The notes under the pieces are model-generated. The model was not told the origin of the DNA and made no database searches. It saw nothing but the letters and a program-made list of their open reading frames with translations. From positions 1 to 64,000 of the forward strand of contig NZ_PCOY01000015.1 in NCBI RefSeq assembly GCF_002979475.1: 64,000 nucleotides of DNA, in the 5' to 3' direction. Of the stretch, positions 10,224 to 18,709 are shown one piece after another. This DNA comes from Microbacterium sp. MYb62 (GTDB taxonomy: Bacteria > Actinomycetota > Actinomycetes > Actinomycetales > Microbacteriaceae). Every line of letters starts with the position of its first letter. The stretch's first letter is position 1. The position numbers and the translations under genes were made by a program.

Positions 10224-11131
10224 CAGCTTTCCTTCCGCTGCTGCAGCTTGAACTGCACGACCGTGAACACGAGGACCATGAGGAAGAGCACGAGCGAGAT
10301 CGCCGAGGAGTAGCCGAAGTCGTTCTCCCTGATGCCCTCGCGGTAGATGAGCTGCGACAGCACGAGCGTCGCGCGGCCCGGACCGCCGTCGGTCATCACG
10401 ACGATCAGGTCGAAGACCTTGAAGCTGGCGATCGTGACCATCACCAGGACGAAGAAGGTGGTGGGGCGCAGCGACGGGATGGTCACGTTCCAGAAGCGCT
10501 GCCAGGCGTTCGCGCCGTCCACCTTCGCGGCTTCGTAGTATTCCTGCGGGATCGCCTGGAGGCCGGCGAGGAACAGCACCATGTAGTAGCCCATGTCGCG
10601 CCACACGCTGGTGATGATCACGGCGGGCATGGCCCATGCCGAGCTCGATGTCCATCCGGGCGGGTCCTGCACGCCGAGGAACGACAGGAACTGGTTGATG
10701 GGGCCGTATTCGGGGTTGAACAGCATGTTCCAGACGACGGCGATGGCGACCAGCGACGTGACGTACGGGAAGAACATCGCGGTGCGGAAGAACCCGACGC
10801 CGCGCAGCTTGCGGTTCAGCAGGAGGGCGAGTCCGAGGGAGGCAGCGATCGTGAGCGGGATGTGACCGGCCGCGTAGTAGAGGGTGTTGAGCAGCGCGAT
10901 CCCGAACGACGAGTCGCGGAAGAGTCGCGCGAAGTTCGACAGCCCGGCGAACTCGGGATCGGTGAATCCGTCCCATTCCATGAACGCCAACCCGAACGCG
11001 CCGAGCAGCGGTACGAGGGTGAGCAGGGCGAAGCCCAGGAAGTTGGGGAGGATGAAACTCCAGCCGACGAGGGCGTTGCGGCGTGCGCGACGCTTCGCGC
11101 CGGGGCGCGTGGGGGCTGACGCCGATGTCAT
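10223..11131 (-). CDS. Carbohydrate ABC transporter permease (MalF-type)
   Basis: This 302-residue permease has a basic N-terminus, FILPNFLGFALLTLVPLLGAF as its first helix, and the EAA loop EAAKVDGANAWQRFWNVTIPSL. It pairs with the next permease to form the CUT1 channel. The ATG at 11131 is chosen because AAAGGAG precedes it at good spacing; the frame runs 16 codons further upstream without support. It lies about 100 bp downstream of the binding protein, and a GC-rich hairpin sits in that gap. Confidence 0.94.
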   Translation of the reverse strand: MTSASAPTRPGAKRRARRNALVGWSFILPNFLGFALLTLVPLLGAFGLAFMEWDGFTDPEFAGLSNFARLFRDSSFGIALLNTLYYAAGHIPLTIAASLGLALLLNRKLRGVGFFRTAMFFPYVTSLVAIAVVWNMLFNPEYGPINQFLSFLGVQDPPGWTSSSAWAMPAVIITSVWRDMGYYMVLFLAGLQAIPQEYYEAAKVDGANAWQRFWNVTIPSLRPTTFFVLVMVTIASFKVFDLIVVMTDGGPGRATLVLSQLIYREGIRENDFGYSSAISLVLFLMVLVFTVVQFKLQQRKES

Positions 11132-11182
11132 CGTGGCTCCTTTGCGGATGCGGATGCGGGTAGGGGTGGGGCGGTTCACCCC

Positions 11183-11213
11183 GCCGGTCCCCTCGATGAG
11201 CCGGGGGACCGGC
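11183..11213 (-). terminator. Intra-operon hairpin between binding-protein and permease genes
   Basis: GCCGGTCCCCT pairs with GGGGGACCGGC across a short loop, giving an 11-bp stem right after the stop of the binding-protein gene. There is no clear U-tract. In CUT1 operons such a stem often stabilises or partly terminates the message, so that more binding protein is made than permease. Confidence 0.55.
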
Positions 11214-11228
11214 AGGGTGCTCGCGGGA

Positions 11229-12503
11229 TTACTCGAGGACCTCGCTGGTCACGCGATCCTCCATCTCGGCGATGCCGTCGTCCACCGACTTCTCGCCGAC
11301 CATGACCAGGTCGTGCTCCTCATCGAGGATGGTCGACACGTCGGCCGTGTCGTCGCTGACCGGCATCTCCAGCACGACCTTCTTGTCGCCCTGGAAGGTC
11401 TCCACCGACAGGTCGTCGGAGGGGAGGGCGGTGAACGCGGACGTGACGGCATCCGAGGAGTAGGCGGGGACCACGCCGATCGCGGCGATGGCCTTGGCGC
11501 CCTCCTCGCCGGCGGCGAAGTCGAGGAACAGCTTCGCGGCAGCGGAGTTCTTGGCGTTCTTGTTCACGGCGAAGGCCGTGGGGGATCCGAAGGTGGTGAT
11601 GTCGCCGTCGGCCTTGATCTGCGGCATCTGGGCGACGCCCCAGTTCACGCTGGACTTGCCCTCGTCGATTGCCTGCTTGATGCCGGCGATGTACCAGGTC
11701 CCCATCGGCAGCATGGCCGCCTGACCGGTCTCGAACATCGTGCGGTAGCTGATCTGCTGCGTCTTCGCCGTCGCGTAGTCGAGCGCGTATCCGTCGTTCT
11801 GCAGCCCCAGCGCGAGGTCGTACTGGTCCTTCATGAACCCGTAGTCGCCGCTGAGCAGGTCGCCGTCCGTCTGGGCGGCCGAGATGGCCTGCACGACCGA
11901 GCGCCAGTAGTGCTGGTAGGTGCCGTAGACCTTCTGCGAGCCGCTCGCGTCCGTGAGCTTCTCGGCGTACTCGGCGTACTCGTCCCACGTGATGTTGTCG
12001 GGGGCGTCGAGACCGGCGGCCTCGAAGAGGTCCTTGTTGTAGTAGAGCAGCCAGAAGTCCTGGCGGTAGGGGAGGGCGTAGTACTTGCCCTCGGTGTCGA
12101 ACGTCTCCAGGCCCGCCAGCTCTTCGCCGTAGCCGTCGGCGAGGTCGCTGACGTCCTGCAGCTGTCCGCGCGTCGCGTAGCGGGCGTAGTCGATCGCGTT
12201 CTTCATCGTGATGACGTCGGTGGTGTCGCCACCGGAGAGCATCGTCGTGACCTTCTCCGGGTAGTCGTCGGCGAGGATGTCGACGGGCTCGATGGTGATG
12301 TTCGGGTGCTCGGCTTCGAACGCCTCGAACAGCGCCTGGAACTCGGGAGTCTGGTCGTAGTTCCAGACCGAGACCGTGAGGGTGACCTCTTCGTTCGGGT
12401 CGAGGGTCTCCTGGGAGGCCGGGGCTCCGGAGCCGGAGCAGCCGGTGAGGACGAGGGCGGTGGCGGCCATGAAGGCCGCGCCGCCGATGATGGAGCGCTT
12501 CAT
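11229..12503 (-). CDS. Sugar ABC transporter substrate-binding lipoprotein
   Basis: This 424-residue CUT1-type binding protein starts with a lipoprotein signal peptide (MKRSIIGG...ALVLTGC), so it should be lipid-anchored at the Cys near residue 22 on the outer face of the membrane. Motifs of the family include LTVSVWNYDQTPEFQALFEAFE near the N-terminus and ITFGSPTAFAVNKN in the C-terminal lobe. The ATG at 12503 has AGAGAGG upstream. It is the third gene of the operon and delivers substrate to the two permeases downstream. The ligand is unknown; the co-transcribed DUF2264 protein and the divergent heparinase-like gene point to a uronic-acid-containing or deoxysugar oligosaccharide. Confidence 0.93.
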   Translation of the reverse strand: MKRSIIGGAAFMAATALVLTGCSGSGAPASQETLDPNEEVTLTVSVWNYDQTPEFQALFEAFEAEHPNITIEPVDILADDYPEKVTTMLSGGDTTDVITMKNAIDYARYATRGQLQDVSDLADGYGEELAGLETFDTEGKYYALPYRQDFWLLYYNKDLFEAAGLDAPDNITWDEYAEYAEKLTDASGSQKVYGTYQHYWRSVVQAISAAQTDGDLLSGDYGFMKDQYDLALGLQNDGYALDYATAKTQQISYRTMFETGQAAMLPMGTWYIAGIKQAIDEGKSSVNWGVAQMPQIKADGDITTFGSPTAFAVNKNAKNSAAAKLFLDFAAGEEGAKAIAAIGVVPAYSSDAVTSAFTALPSDDLSVETFQGDKKVVLEMPVSDDTADVSTILDEEHDLVMVGEKSVDDGIAEMEDRVTSEVLE

Positions 12504-12547
12504 TGCGTTTTGCCTCTCTTGCGGGGTGGTCGGGTTGTCGGGATGGG

Positions 12548-14530
12548 TCAGACGGGTGAGGGGGTGACCGGTGCGGCGAGGTCGTCGGGTCGGACGACGA
12601 GCTGCGTGCCGTCCGGCCAGCCGATACGCCAGGCGTCGTCGGTCAGGGTGCTGAGGGTGGGCGCCGCGGATTCGGTGCCGAGCAGCACCGCGACGGCGAT
12701 CCAGGTCGTGGTCTGCGGCGGTGCCGAGACCCACGGGATCGCGGTCCGCGTGGCGAGCGGGGTCGCCTCGTCCTCGATGTGGACGCCGGTGGACGCCGAG
12801 AGGAGTCCGTGCAGTGCGAGGATGCGGCTGCGGCGCGAGCGGTCGGCCGCCCCGGCGCCGCCCCCGGCGAGAGGCTCGGCGGCGACGTCCTCGGCGGCGA
12901 CGTCCTCGGCGGACAGCGCCCAGCCGCCGATGCGCAGCTCGTCGCCGTCCTGCAGGGCGCCGGGTTCTTCGCGGATGCGCACGAACCGCACCTCCCACGG
13001 GCCGCGCACCGCCGACACGATGTCGATGATCGGCCCGGTCTCGGTGCGGACGGCGGTGGTGCCGACGCCGTGGTCGGGGCCGGCGTCGAGCTCGAGAGGC
13101 CAGTGCGCGCGTCCCCCCGAGGCGCCGAGCAGCGTGCCGTCCTCCTCGCGCAGGGTGCCGACGGTGAAGCCCGAACGGTGGCTCGGCCGGCCGCCGCGCA
13201 TCAGCGCCACCACGCCGTCGAGCGGATCAGCGACGCCCGGACCGGCGAGCACGGGGGCGGTCGCCGTCGAGTAGCCGAGCTTGGCGTACAGCGGGGCGTC
13301 GGGCTGGAGGTCGCCCTCGAGGCGGTGGTCCGTTCCGTGGTTCACCACGCGGACGATGCCATCCTCGGAGGTTCCCGACGCCAGCCAGCCGGGGACGGCG
13401 AGGAGCCGTGTGAACGACCCGGTGTCGATGGGCAGCGCGGACTCGGTGGCGGCCCAGACCGGGTGGGCGGCGGGAAGGGCGATCCCGAGCATCCCCTTCG
13501 CGGCCCAGTACGGGGAGCCCTGGCCCGAGTAGTTCTGCGCCATCGGGCGCCAGGGGTGGTGCCACCCGAGGGAGAGGATGCCGTCGGCGCCCGGGGCGCC
13601 GTGCTGCACGAAGTGCTTGACCTGTCCGCTGGCCGCGCGGCGCAGCATCCCGAGATCATGCCGCGACGTGCCGGAGAGGACGGCCGCCCAGGCGGGGCCG
13701 GCCGAGGCGAAGCGGTAGGTGAGGCTGCGGCCCTGGAAGAGCGGCGCGCCGTCGGCGCCGATCAGATGCAGCGCGTCGTCGAGATAGTCGTCGAGTCTCG
13801 CGCGGTAGCGGGCGATCCGCGCCTCATGGCGAGCGTCGCCCGCGACCATGTCGGCCCAGATCATCGGATAGAACGGCAGCGCCCAGCCGGAGTAATGGTC
13901 GAACGCGCGTCCGGCGCCGTCGGCGATCCAGCCGCCTTCGCGGTCGAACGAGTCGAGCAGGGCGAAGTCCTCCGCCTGGTCGGCGGCGGAGAACGGGCCA
14001 CCGACGCTGTGCAGGAACTGTTCGACGATGAGGCGGAACCAGGCCCAGTTGTTGGGCGGATAGCTCCCGCCCACGAACGCGCCGAGGTAGTCGATCGTCT
14101 GCGCCTTCGTGCGGTCGCTCAGCTGCGCCCAGACGGTGTCGCGGGTGAGGTGCAGGCCGAGAGCGAGGGCGGCGGCCTCGACCTTCGCCTGGTCCACCTC
14201 GTCGGGGCGCAGCCAGCGCTCCGGGCTCTGCGGATCGACACCGGCGGTGAATCCGCGGGCGTAGCGTTCCGCGAGTGCCGTCGTGCCGGTCGGATCTCCC
14301 GCGATGCGGAAGGCGGCGAGCATGAAGGTGCGGCTGAAGCCCTCCAGGGCGTCGACGTCCGCGCCGTACCCGCCGGAGCGCCCGGGGTACCGGATGAGCG
14401 ACTGCGCAGGACCGGCGTGCCGGGCGGCACCGTCGAGGATCGCATCGGCGACGGCGAGCCAATGCTCCCGCGTCCATCCGGTGTACGGGGAGAGGGTCGG
14501 GTCCTCGGCCGGGAGTAGCAGGGCGCTCAT
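12548..14530 (-). CDS. DUF2264 domain-containing protein, probable intracellular glycan-degrading enzyme
   Basis: The 660-residue protein matches the DUF2264 pattern: an N-terminal helical half (about 1-370) with the conserved segments WLRPDEVDQAKVEA, GGSYPPNNWAWFRL and SGWALPFYPMIWADM, then a beta-rich C-terminal half. There is no signal peptide, so it should be cytosolic and act on imported oligosaccharides. Members of this family sit in polysaccharide loci and are predicted to have an alpha/alpha-toroid fold; the reaction is not established from what I can see. A run of VAAEDVAAE near residue 540 is a small duplication (GACGTCCTCGGCGGC twice). The start overlaps the dehydrogenase stop by four bases (ATGA). 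Confidence 0.82.
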   Translation of the reverse strand: MSALLLPAEDPTLSPYTGWTREHWLAVADAILDGAARHAGPAQSLIRYPGRSGGYGADVDALEGFSRTFMLAAFRIAGDPTGTTALAERYARGFTAGVDPQSPERWLRPDEVDQAKVEAAALALGLHLTRDTVWAQLSDRTKAQTIDYLGAFVGGSYPPNNWAWFRLIVEQFLHSVGGPFSAADQAEDFALLDSFDREGGWIADGAGRAFDHYSGWALPFYPMIWADMVAGDARHEARIARYRARLDDYLDDALHLIGADGAPLFQGRSLTYRFASAGPAWAAVLSGTSRHDLGMLRRAASGQVKHFVQHGAPGADGILSLGWHHPWRPMAQNYSGQGSPYWAAKGMLGIALPAAHPVWAATESALPIDTGSFTRLLAVPGWLASGTSEDGIVRVVNHGTDHRLEGDLQPDAPLYAKLGYSTATAPVLAGPGVADPLDGVVALMRGGRPSHRSGFTVGTLREEDGTLLGASGGRAHWPLELDAGPDHGVGTTAVRTETGPIIDIVSAVRGPWEVRFVRIREEPGALQDGDELRIGGWALSAEDVAAEDVAAEPLAGGGAGAADRSRRSRILALHGLLSASTGVHIEDEATPLATRTAIPWVSAPPQTTTWIAVAVLLGTESAAPTLSTLTDDAWRIGWPDGTQLVVRPDDLAAPVTPSPV

Positions 14531-15540
14531 GCGCTCTTCCCCAGATCGGCCATCTCCACGCCATGGGTCGCCGGGGCTCCGGCGACATAGGCCTCGAGCT
14601 CGTCGAGCGCGGCGTCCGCGAGCCTCCGTGTCTCGGTGCCGAGCGAACCGGCGAGGTGCGGCGTGACGGCGACGTTCGTCAGTTGCAGCAGCTCGGATCC
14701 CAGGGGGAGGGGCTCCGGCTCTGTCACGTCGAGGATGGCGTCGATCCGTCCGGTGCGGCATTCCGCCAGCAGGGCGTCATGGTCCAGCAGCGAACCACGA
14801 GCGGTGTTGATGACGGTCGCCCCGTCGCGGAGGGCGGCGAGCTGCGCGGCGCCGACCATGTGCCGAGTGGAGGGGAGCGCCGGCGCGTGCAGGGAGAGCA
14901 CATCGACCAGGGGGAGCAGCGCGCCGAGGGGGACGAGGCGGGCACCGGCCGCCTCGACGGCGGCGGGGTCGGCGAACGGATCGGCGACCAGCACCTCGAT
15001 GCCCTCGAAGGGGCGCAGGAGGTCGACGACGCGGCGACCGGTCCGGGAGAAGCCGATGATACCGACCGTGCGACCCAGGTTGCCGACGTGGGCATGCCGC
15101 AGCAGGTTCTGCCATTCGTTGCGCTGCGCCGCGGGAGTGCGCAGATGCACGAGCGCACGCTTGCCGGCGAGCAGGATGGCGGCGAGCGTGAACTCCGCGA
15201 CCGGCACGGCGTTGGCATCGGCGGCGGAGGTGATCAGGATGCCGCGTTCCCAGAACTCGTCCGACACGTGCTCGCGCACGCTGCCGGCCGCGTGGAAGAC
15301 GGCGCGCAGCCGCGGCATCCTGGCCAGACGTCGGGAGTCCAATGCGGGGGCGCCCCAGGAGGTGACCAGCACCTCGACCTCGGCCAGCGTCCCGTCCAGC
15401 GCCGGATCGTCGATGTCGGCCACGTGCGGGATCCCGCCGAGGTCGGCGAGTGCCGCGAGCCGGTCTCGGCGGGCCTCGTCGAAGAGCATCGCATAGGCAT
15501 CCGAGGCCATCACTGCGAGCGCCCGGGGTCGTACTGGCAT
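14527..15540 (-). CDS. D-2-hydroxyacid dehydrogenase family protein
   Basis: This is a 337-residue NAD(P)-dependent D-2-hydroxyacid dehydrogenase-type protein. The catalytic trio is recognisable: Arg in INTARGSLL, Glu in DVTEPEPLP and His in VTPHLAGS. The nucleotide loop is unusual, reading IGFSRTG where the family normally has GxGxxG. It begins the six-gene operon with DUF2264 and the sugar importer, and diverges from the heparinase-like gene. A paralogue of the same subfamily (40258-41268, also with WGAP and VxHAAGSV segments) lies beside the second sugar importer. The substrate may be a sugar acid; this is inferred from context. The ATG at 15540 is preceded by GGAGAG; the frame extends 43 codons further. 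Confidence 0.85.
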   Translation of the reverse strand: MPVRPRALAVMASDAYAMLFDEARRDRLAALADLGGIPHVADIDDPALDGTLAEVEVLVTSWGAPALDSRRLARMPRLRAVFHAAGSVREHVSDEFWERGILITSAADANAVPVAEFTLAAILLAGKRALVHLRTPAAQRNEWQNLLRHAHVGNLGRTVGIIGFSRTGRRVVDLLRPFEGIEVLVADPFADPAAVEAAGARLVPLGALLPLVDVLSLHAPALPSTRHMVGAAQLAALRDGATVINTARGSLLDHDALLAECRTGRIDAILDVTEPEPLPLGSELLQLTNVAVTPHLAGSLGTETRRLADAALDELEAYVAGAPATHGVEMADLGKSA

Positions 15541-15604
15541 GCGTCTCTCCGTCGAGATGTCGAGGCTGCCCGAGTGGGGCATCCGGTTGCGTTGAGCTGT
15601 CCTT

Positions 15605-15651
15605 ACAGTGAAGACTGTGCGTTCAAACATTGGCAACTCAATCGAAGCCAA
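15605..15651. promoter_or_regulatory. Divergent control region with inverted repeats
   Basis: Between the divergent dehydrogenase and heparinase-like genes there are two dyads, ACAGT-GAAG-ACTGT (15605-15618) and TTGGC-N12-GCCAA (15630-15651). CGAACA follows twice in direct repeat (15663, 15673). These are candidate binding sites for the DeoR-LacI regulator encoded after the heparinase-like gene. I do not see a convincing -10/-35 pair here. Confidence 0.35.
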
Positions 15652-15695
15652 AAGATCAGACTCGAACATAGACGAACAATCGGAGAGAGATGGGC

Positions 15696-17585
15696 ATGCT
15701 GATTCCGCGCGGAGCAGTCAGAGAGATCTGGGAGCAGTCGGCAGCCGCGGCGCCACCCCCGCTCGTCCCGTCCTCCCGCGATCGCGCCGTCTGGGACGCG
15801 CTCGACCCTGATCTGCGCTCGTTCATTCTCACAGCCGCCGACGGTGCACTCGGCCTTCCCTGGCCGCAGCCGCTGCTCTCGCAGTGGGCCGCCTACGCGC
15901 GCACCGGCGATCGCGCGGCCTACGAGGCGAGCGTCTTCGCGCGCGATCGGCGGCTTCGGACAGCGGTGCTCGCCGCCGCCCTCGAGCCGTCGCCCGCGCG
16001 CCTCACCGAGGCCGCGGACGGTCTCGCCCTGCTCTGCGAACAGTCGACCTGGTGCTGGCCCGCGCACGACGACGCCTTCGCCCGCGGACTGCGGGTCCCC
16101 GATGTCGACCGCCCCTTCGTCGATCTGGGAGCGGGGGAGGAAGCGGCGCTCGCCGCGTGGTCCGTCCTGATCCTGGGCGAAGCGCTCGACGAGGTCGCCC
16201 CCGGACTCCTCGCGCGCCTGCGCCGGGAGACGCAGCAGCGCGTGCTGGAGCCCTTCGCGCGTCGCCGCGACTGGGCGTGGGAGGGCACGGAGGACCACGT
16301 GCACAACTGGGCACCCTGGATCCACGGCAACCTCATCCCGGCCGCGCTGGCGTTCACCGACGGGGCCGCCCGCGCGGAGGTACTGGAGCTGTGCGTCGAC
16401 GGACTCGACCGCTACCTCGCGCAGCTGCCGGCGGACGGCGCGATCGACGAGGGCTTCGCCTACTGGTGGCAGGGCGCCGCGAGGGCGTTCGATGCGCTCG
16501 CGCTGCTCGACGTGCTCACGGCGGGGCAGGTGTCCGCGGCCGTGGACGGCGGCTCCCTCGCCGGTCTGCGCGAGCTCGCCCGGTTCCCGGAGCGGATGCA
16601 GCTCGGGGACGGGTGGACGGTCAGCTTCTCGGATGCCGAGGCACGGCTCGAGGCGGGGACGCCGTGGCACGCGCTGTTCCGGGCTGCACGTCTGTGCCGT
16701 CTGCCCGAGACCGCTGCCTTCGCCGCTCGTCATCGCGAAGACGGCGTGCTGTGCGGAGCGCGAGCGGATGTCTCCGCCGGTCTGGGGCGCATGACGACGG
16801 AACTCCTCGATCGGTCATGGCAGGAGGCGGAGCGCGGGTCCGCGCCGCTGCCGTCGTCGGCGGAGCTGCCCTCGATCGGCTTCGGGCTCCGTCGCGAGCA
16901 GGCGGGCACGACGGCGGGCCTCACCGTGGCCGTCAAGGGCGGGCACAACGCCGAGAACCACAACCACAACGACCTCGGATCCTTCGCGGTGGCGGTCGAC
17001 GGCGTGCCCCTGCTCGCCGACCTCGGCAGGGCGACCTACACCGCGCAGACCTTCTCGGACACGCGCTACGACCTCTGGTACGTCACCAGCGGCTGGCACA
17101 GCACGCCCCTGCCGTCCGGGCGGGAGCAGCTTCCCGGACGCGAATGGCACGCGCCGGTGCGTGTGCTCGACGACGGGTGGCGCATCGACCTGAGCGCGGC
17201 GTATCCGTGGCCGGGTGAGCCGGAGTCGGCGTCGGCGTCGGTGTCTGAGTCCGCGTCCGCATCCGAGTCCTGGATCCGCACCGTGCGACTCGTGGACGGA
17301 GTCGTGACCGTGCGGGACGACGGTGCCGCCGTCGGCCACCCGGACACGCGGATCGCCGTCGTCTGCGCGGGAGCGCCGCGACGCGGTGCCGACGGCATCC
17401 GCATCCCCGGGCGCGACGGATCGGGAGACCTGCTGCTGACGCACGACGACGCCGAGGTCGAGATCGAGACCCGCGCGGTGGACGACCCGTACCTGGAGCG
17501 CTCGTGGGGTCGACAGGTCTCACGCATCCTGTTCGCACCCGCGTCGGGCGCGACGACCTGGGAGATGAGAGGGGCACTCGCATGA
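15696..17585 (+). CDS. Heparinase II/III family protein (putative polysaccharide lyase)
   Basis: The 629-residue protein has a helical N-terminal half (about 1-370), then a beta-rich C-terminal domain whose signature GGHNAENHNHNDLGSF (about residues 412-427) is typical of heparinase II/III-type lyases. A tyrosine-rich DTRYDLWY follows. There is no signal peptide, so it should act on imported oligosaccharides. A Ser/Ala/Glu low-complexity run (SASASVSESASASES) near residue 515 looks like a simple-sequence expansion in a loop. Two ATGs lie six bases apart; the second, at 15696, is better spaced from GGAGAGAG. The stop overlaps the next gene by four bases (ATGA). The uronic-acid polymer it cuts is not known. 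Confidence 0.85.
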   Translation: MLIPRGAVREIWEQSAAAAPPPLVPSSRDRAVWDALDPDLRSFILTAADGALGLPWPQPLLSQWAAYARTGDRAAYEASVFARDRRLRTAVLAAALEPSPARLTEAADGLALLCEQSTWCWPAHDDAFARGLRVPDVDRPFVDLGAGEEAALAAWSVLILGEALDEVAPGLLARLRRETQQRVLEPFARRRDWAWEGTEDHVHNWAPWIHGNLIPAALAFTDGAARAEVLELCVDGLDRYLAQLPADGAIDEGFAYWWQGAARAFDALALLDVLTAGQVSAAVDGGSLAGLRELARFPERMQLGDGWTVSFSDAEARLEAGTPWHALFRAARLCRLPETAAFAARHREDGVLCGARADVSAGLGRMTTELLDRSWQEAERGSAPLPSSAELPSIGFGLRREQAGTTAGLTVAVKGGHNAENHNHNDLGSFAVAVDGVPLLADLGRATYTAQTFSDTRYDLWYVTSGWHSTPLPSGREQLPGREWHAPVRVLDDGWRIDLSAAYPWPGEPESASASVSESASASESWIRTVRLVDGVVTVRDDGAAVGHPDTRIAVVCAGAPRRGADGIRIPGRDGSGDLLLTHDDAEVEIETRAVDDPYLERSWGRQVSRILFAPASGATTWEMRGALA

Positions 17586-18685
17586 CCGATGACGAGCAGA
17601 CGTCGAGTTTCGGCATCTCGCGCCGGGAGCGCATCATGGACGAGCTGCGCCGCACCGGCTCGGTGCGCGTCGCCGACCTCGCCCGTGAGCTGAAGGTCGC
17701 CGAGCTCACCGTCCGCCGCGACATCGGCGAACTCGCGGATCGCGGACTGCTCACCCGGGTGCACGGCGGCGCGACGCTGCGCAGCACGCTCGACACGACG
17801 GTCGCCCGGGCGGCCCCCGCGGCGGCGCGCTTCCGCGTGGGGATGGTCGTGCCGTCGCTGAGCTACTACTGGCCGCAGGTCGTGATCGGGGCCCGCGCCA
17901 CGGCCACCGAGGTCGGCGTGCAGCTCGCGCTGCGCGGGGCGAGCTACTCCGCGGGCGACCAGCGACGACAGATCAGCTCGCTGGTCGATTCCGGGAGCAT
18001 CCACGGCCTCATCGTCGCCCCGGAGAACCTCGGCCCCGACGGCCATGCGCTGCTGGAGTGGCTGGAGTCCCTCCCGCTCCCCGTCGTGCTGATCGAGCGG
18101 CGCGCCCCCACCTCGCTCGCCCTCACCAGCCTCGAGTGGGTGACCACCGATCACGTCTTCGGGGGAGCCCTCGCGGCCGACCATCTCGCCGGGCTCGGAC
18201 ATCGCCGGGTCGGCATCCTCACCTCCTCGCAGTCTCCGACCTCGTGGCAGCTGCGTCGCGGCTGGTCCCGCGCGATCGAGGAGCTGGGACTCACGCCGAC
18301 CGTCGACCGCAACGCCTCGCTCGACTACCTCGAAGGTGCCGACCGGGGGGAGTTCGTCACCTCGCTGCTGGAGCAGGTGCGCGAGTCCGGGACCACCGCG
18401 ATGCTCATCCACTCCGACCCGCAGGCGCTGCTGGTGCAGCAGTACGCGCTCGACCGGGGGTGGTCGCTGCCGGAGGACCTCTCGATCATCGCGTATGACG
18501 ACGAGGTCGCCGAGAACGGGTCCCCGCCGATCACCGCGCTGCGCCCGCCCAAGCAGCACGTCGGACGGCGGGCGGTCGAGGTGATGCTGGCTCGCCTCAC
18601 GGAGGGGCCGCGGCGCCCGGTGGAGCGGGTGCAGGTCATCCCCGCGCTGCACGTGCGGGAGTCGACGGTGCCGCACATCGAGTAG
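17582..18685 (+). CDS. DeoR-LacI chimeric transcriptional regulator
   Basis: The 367-residue protein joins a DeoR-type winged helix-turn-helix (residues about 10-65, with ELTVRRDIGELADRGLLTRVHGGA) to a LacI-type periplasmic-binding effector domain (about 80-360, with GMVVPSLSYYWPQVVIGA, IIAYDDEVAENG and LHVRESTV). LacI regulators normally carry a different DNA-binding domain, so this is a domain swap. It is translationally coupled to the heparinase-like gene (ATGA) and probably senses a sugar from the same pathway. Its stop faces that of a paralogue 24 bp away. Confidence 0.87.
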   Translation: MTDDEQTSSFGISRRERIMDELRRTGSVRVADLARELKVAELTVRRDIGELADRGLLTRVHGGATLRSTLDTTVARAAPAAARFRVGMVVPSLSYYWPQVVIGARATATEVGVQLALRGASYSAGDQRRQISSLVDSGSIHGLIVAPENLGPDGHALLEWLESLPLPVVLIERRAPTSLALTSLEWVTTDHVFGGALAADHLAGLGHRRVGILTSSQSPTSWQLRRGWSRAIEELGLTPTVDRNASLDYLEGADRGEFVTSLLEQVRESGTTAMLIHSDPQALLVQQYALDRGWSLPEDLSIIAYDDEVAENGSPPITALRPPKQHVGRRAVEVMLARLTEGPRRPVERVQVIPALHVRESTVPHIE

Positions 18686-18709
18686 CACCGCACCCCGCAG
18701 GGCGCAGGC

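Noticed and set aside
10884..13274. Very long plus-strand frame (796 codons) opposite the importer and DUF2264 genes
   Set aside because: It is antisense to three well-supported genes; the translation is Arg/Gly/Val-rich without motifs.
12548..14761. Longer N-terminus for the DUF2264 protein (start at 14761)
   Set aside because: The extension lies inside the dehydrogenase gene; the ATG at 14530 has GGGGAAGAG and an ATGA overlap.
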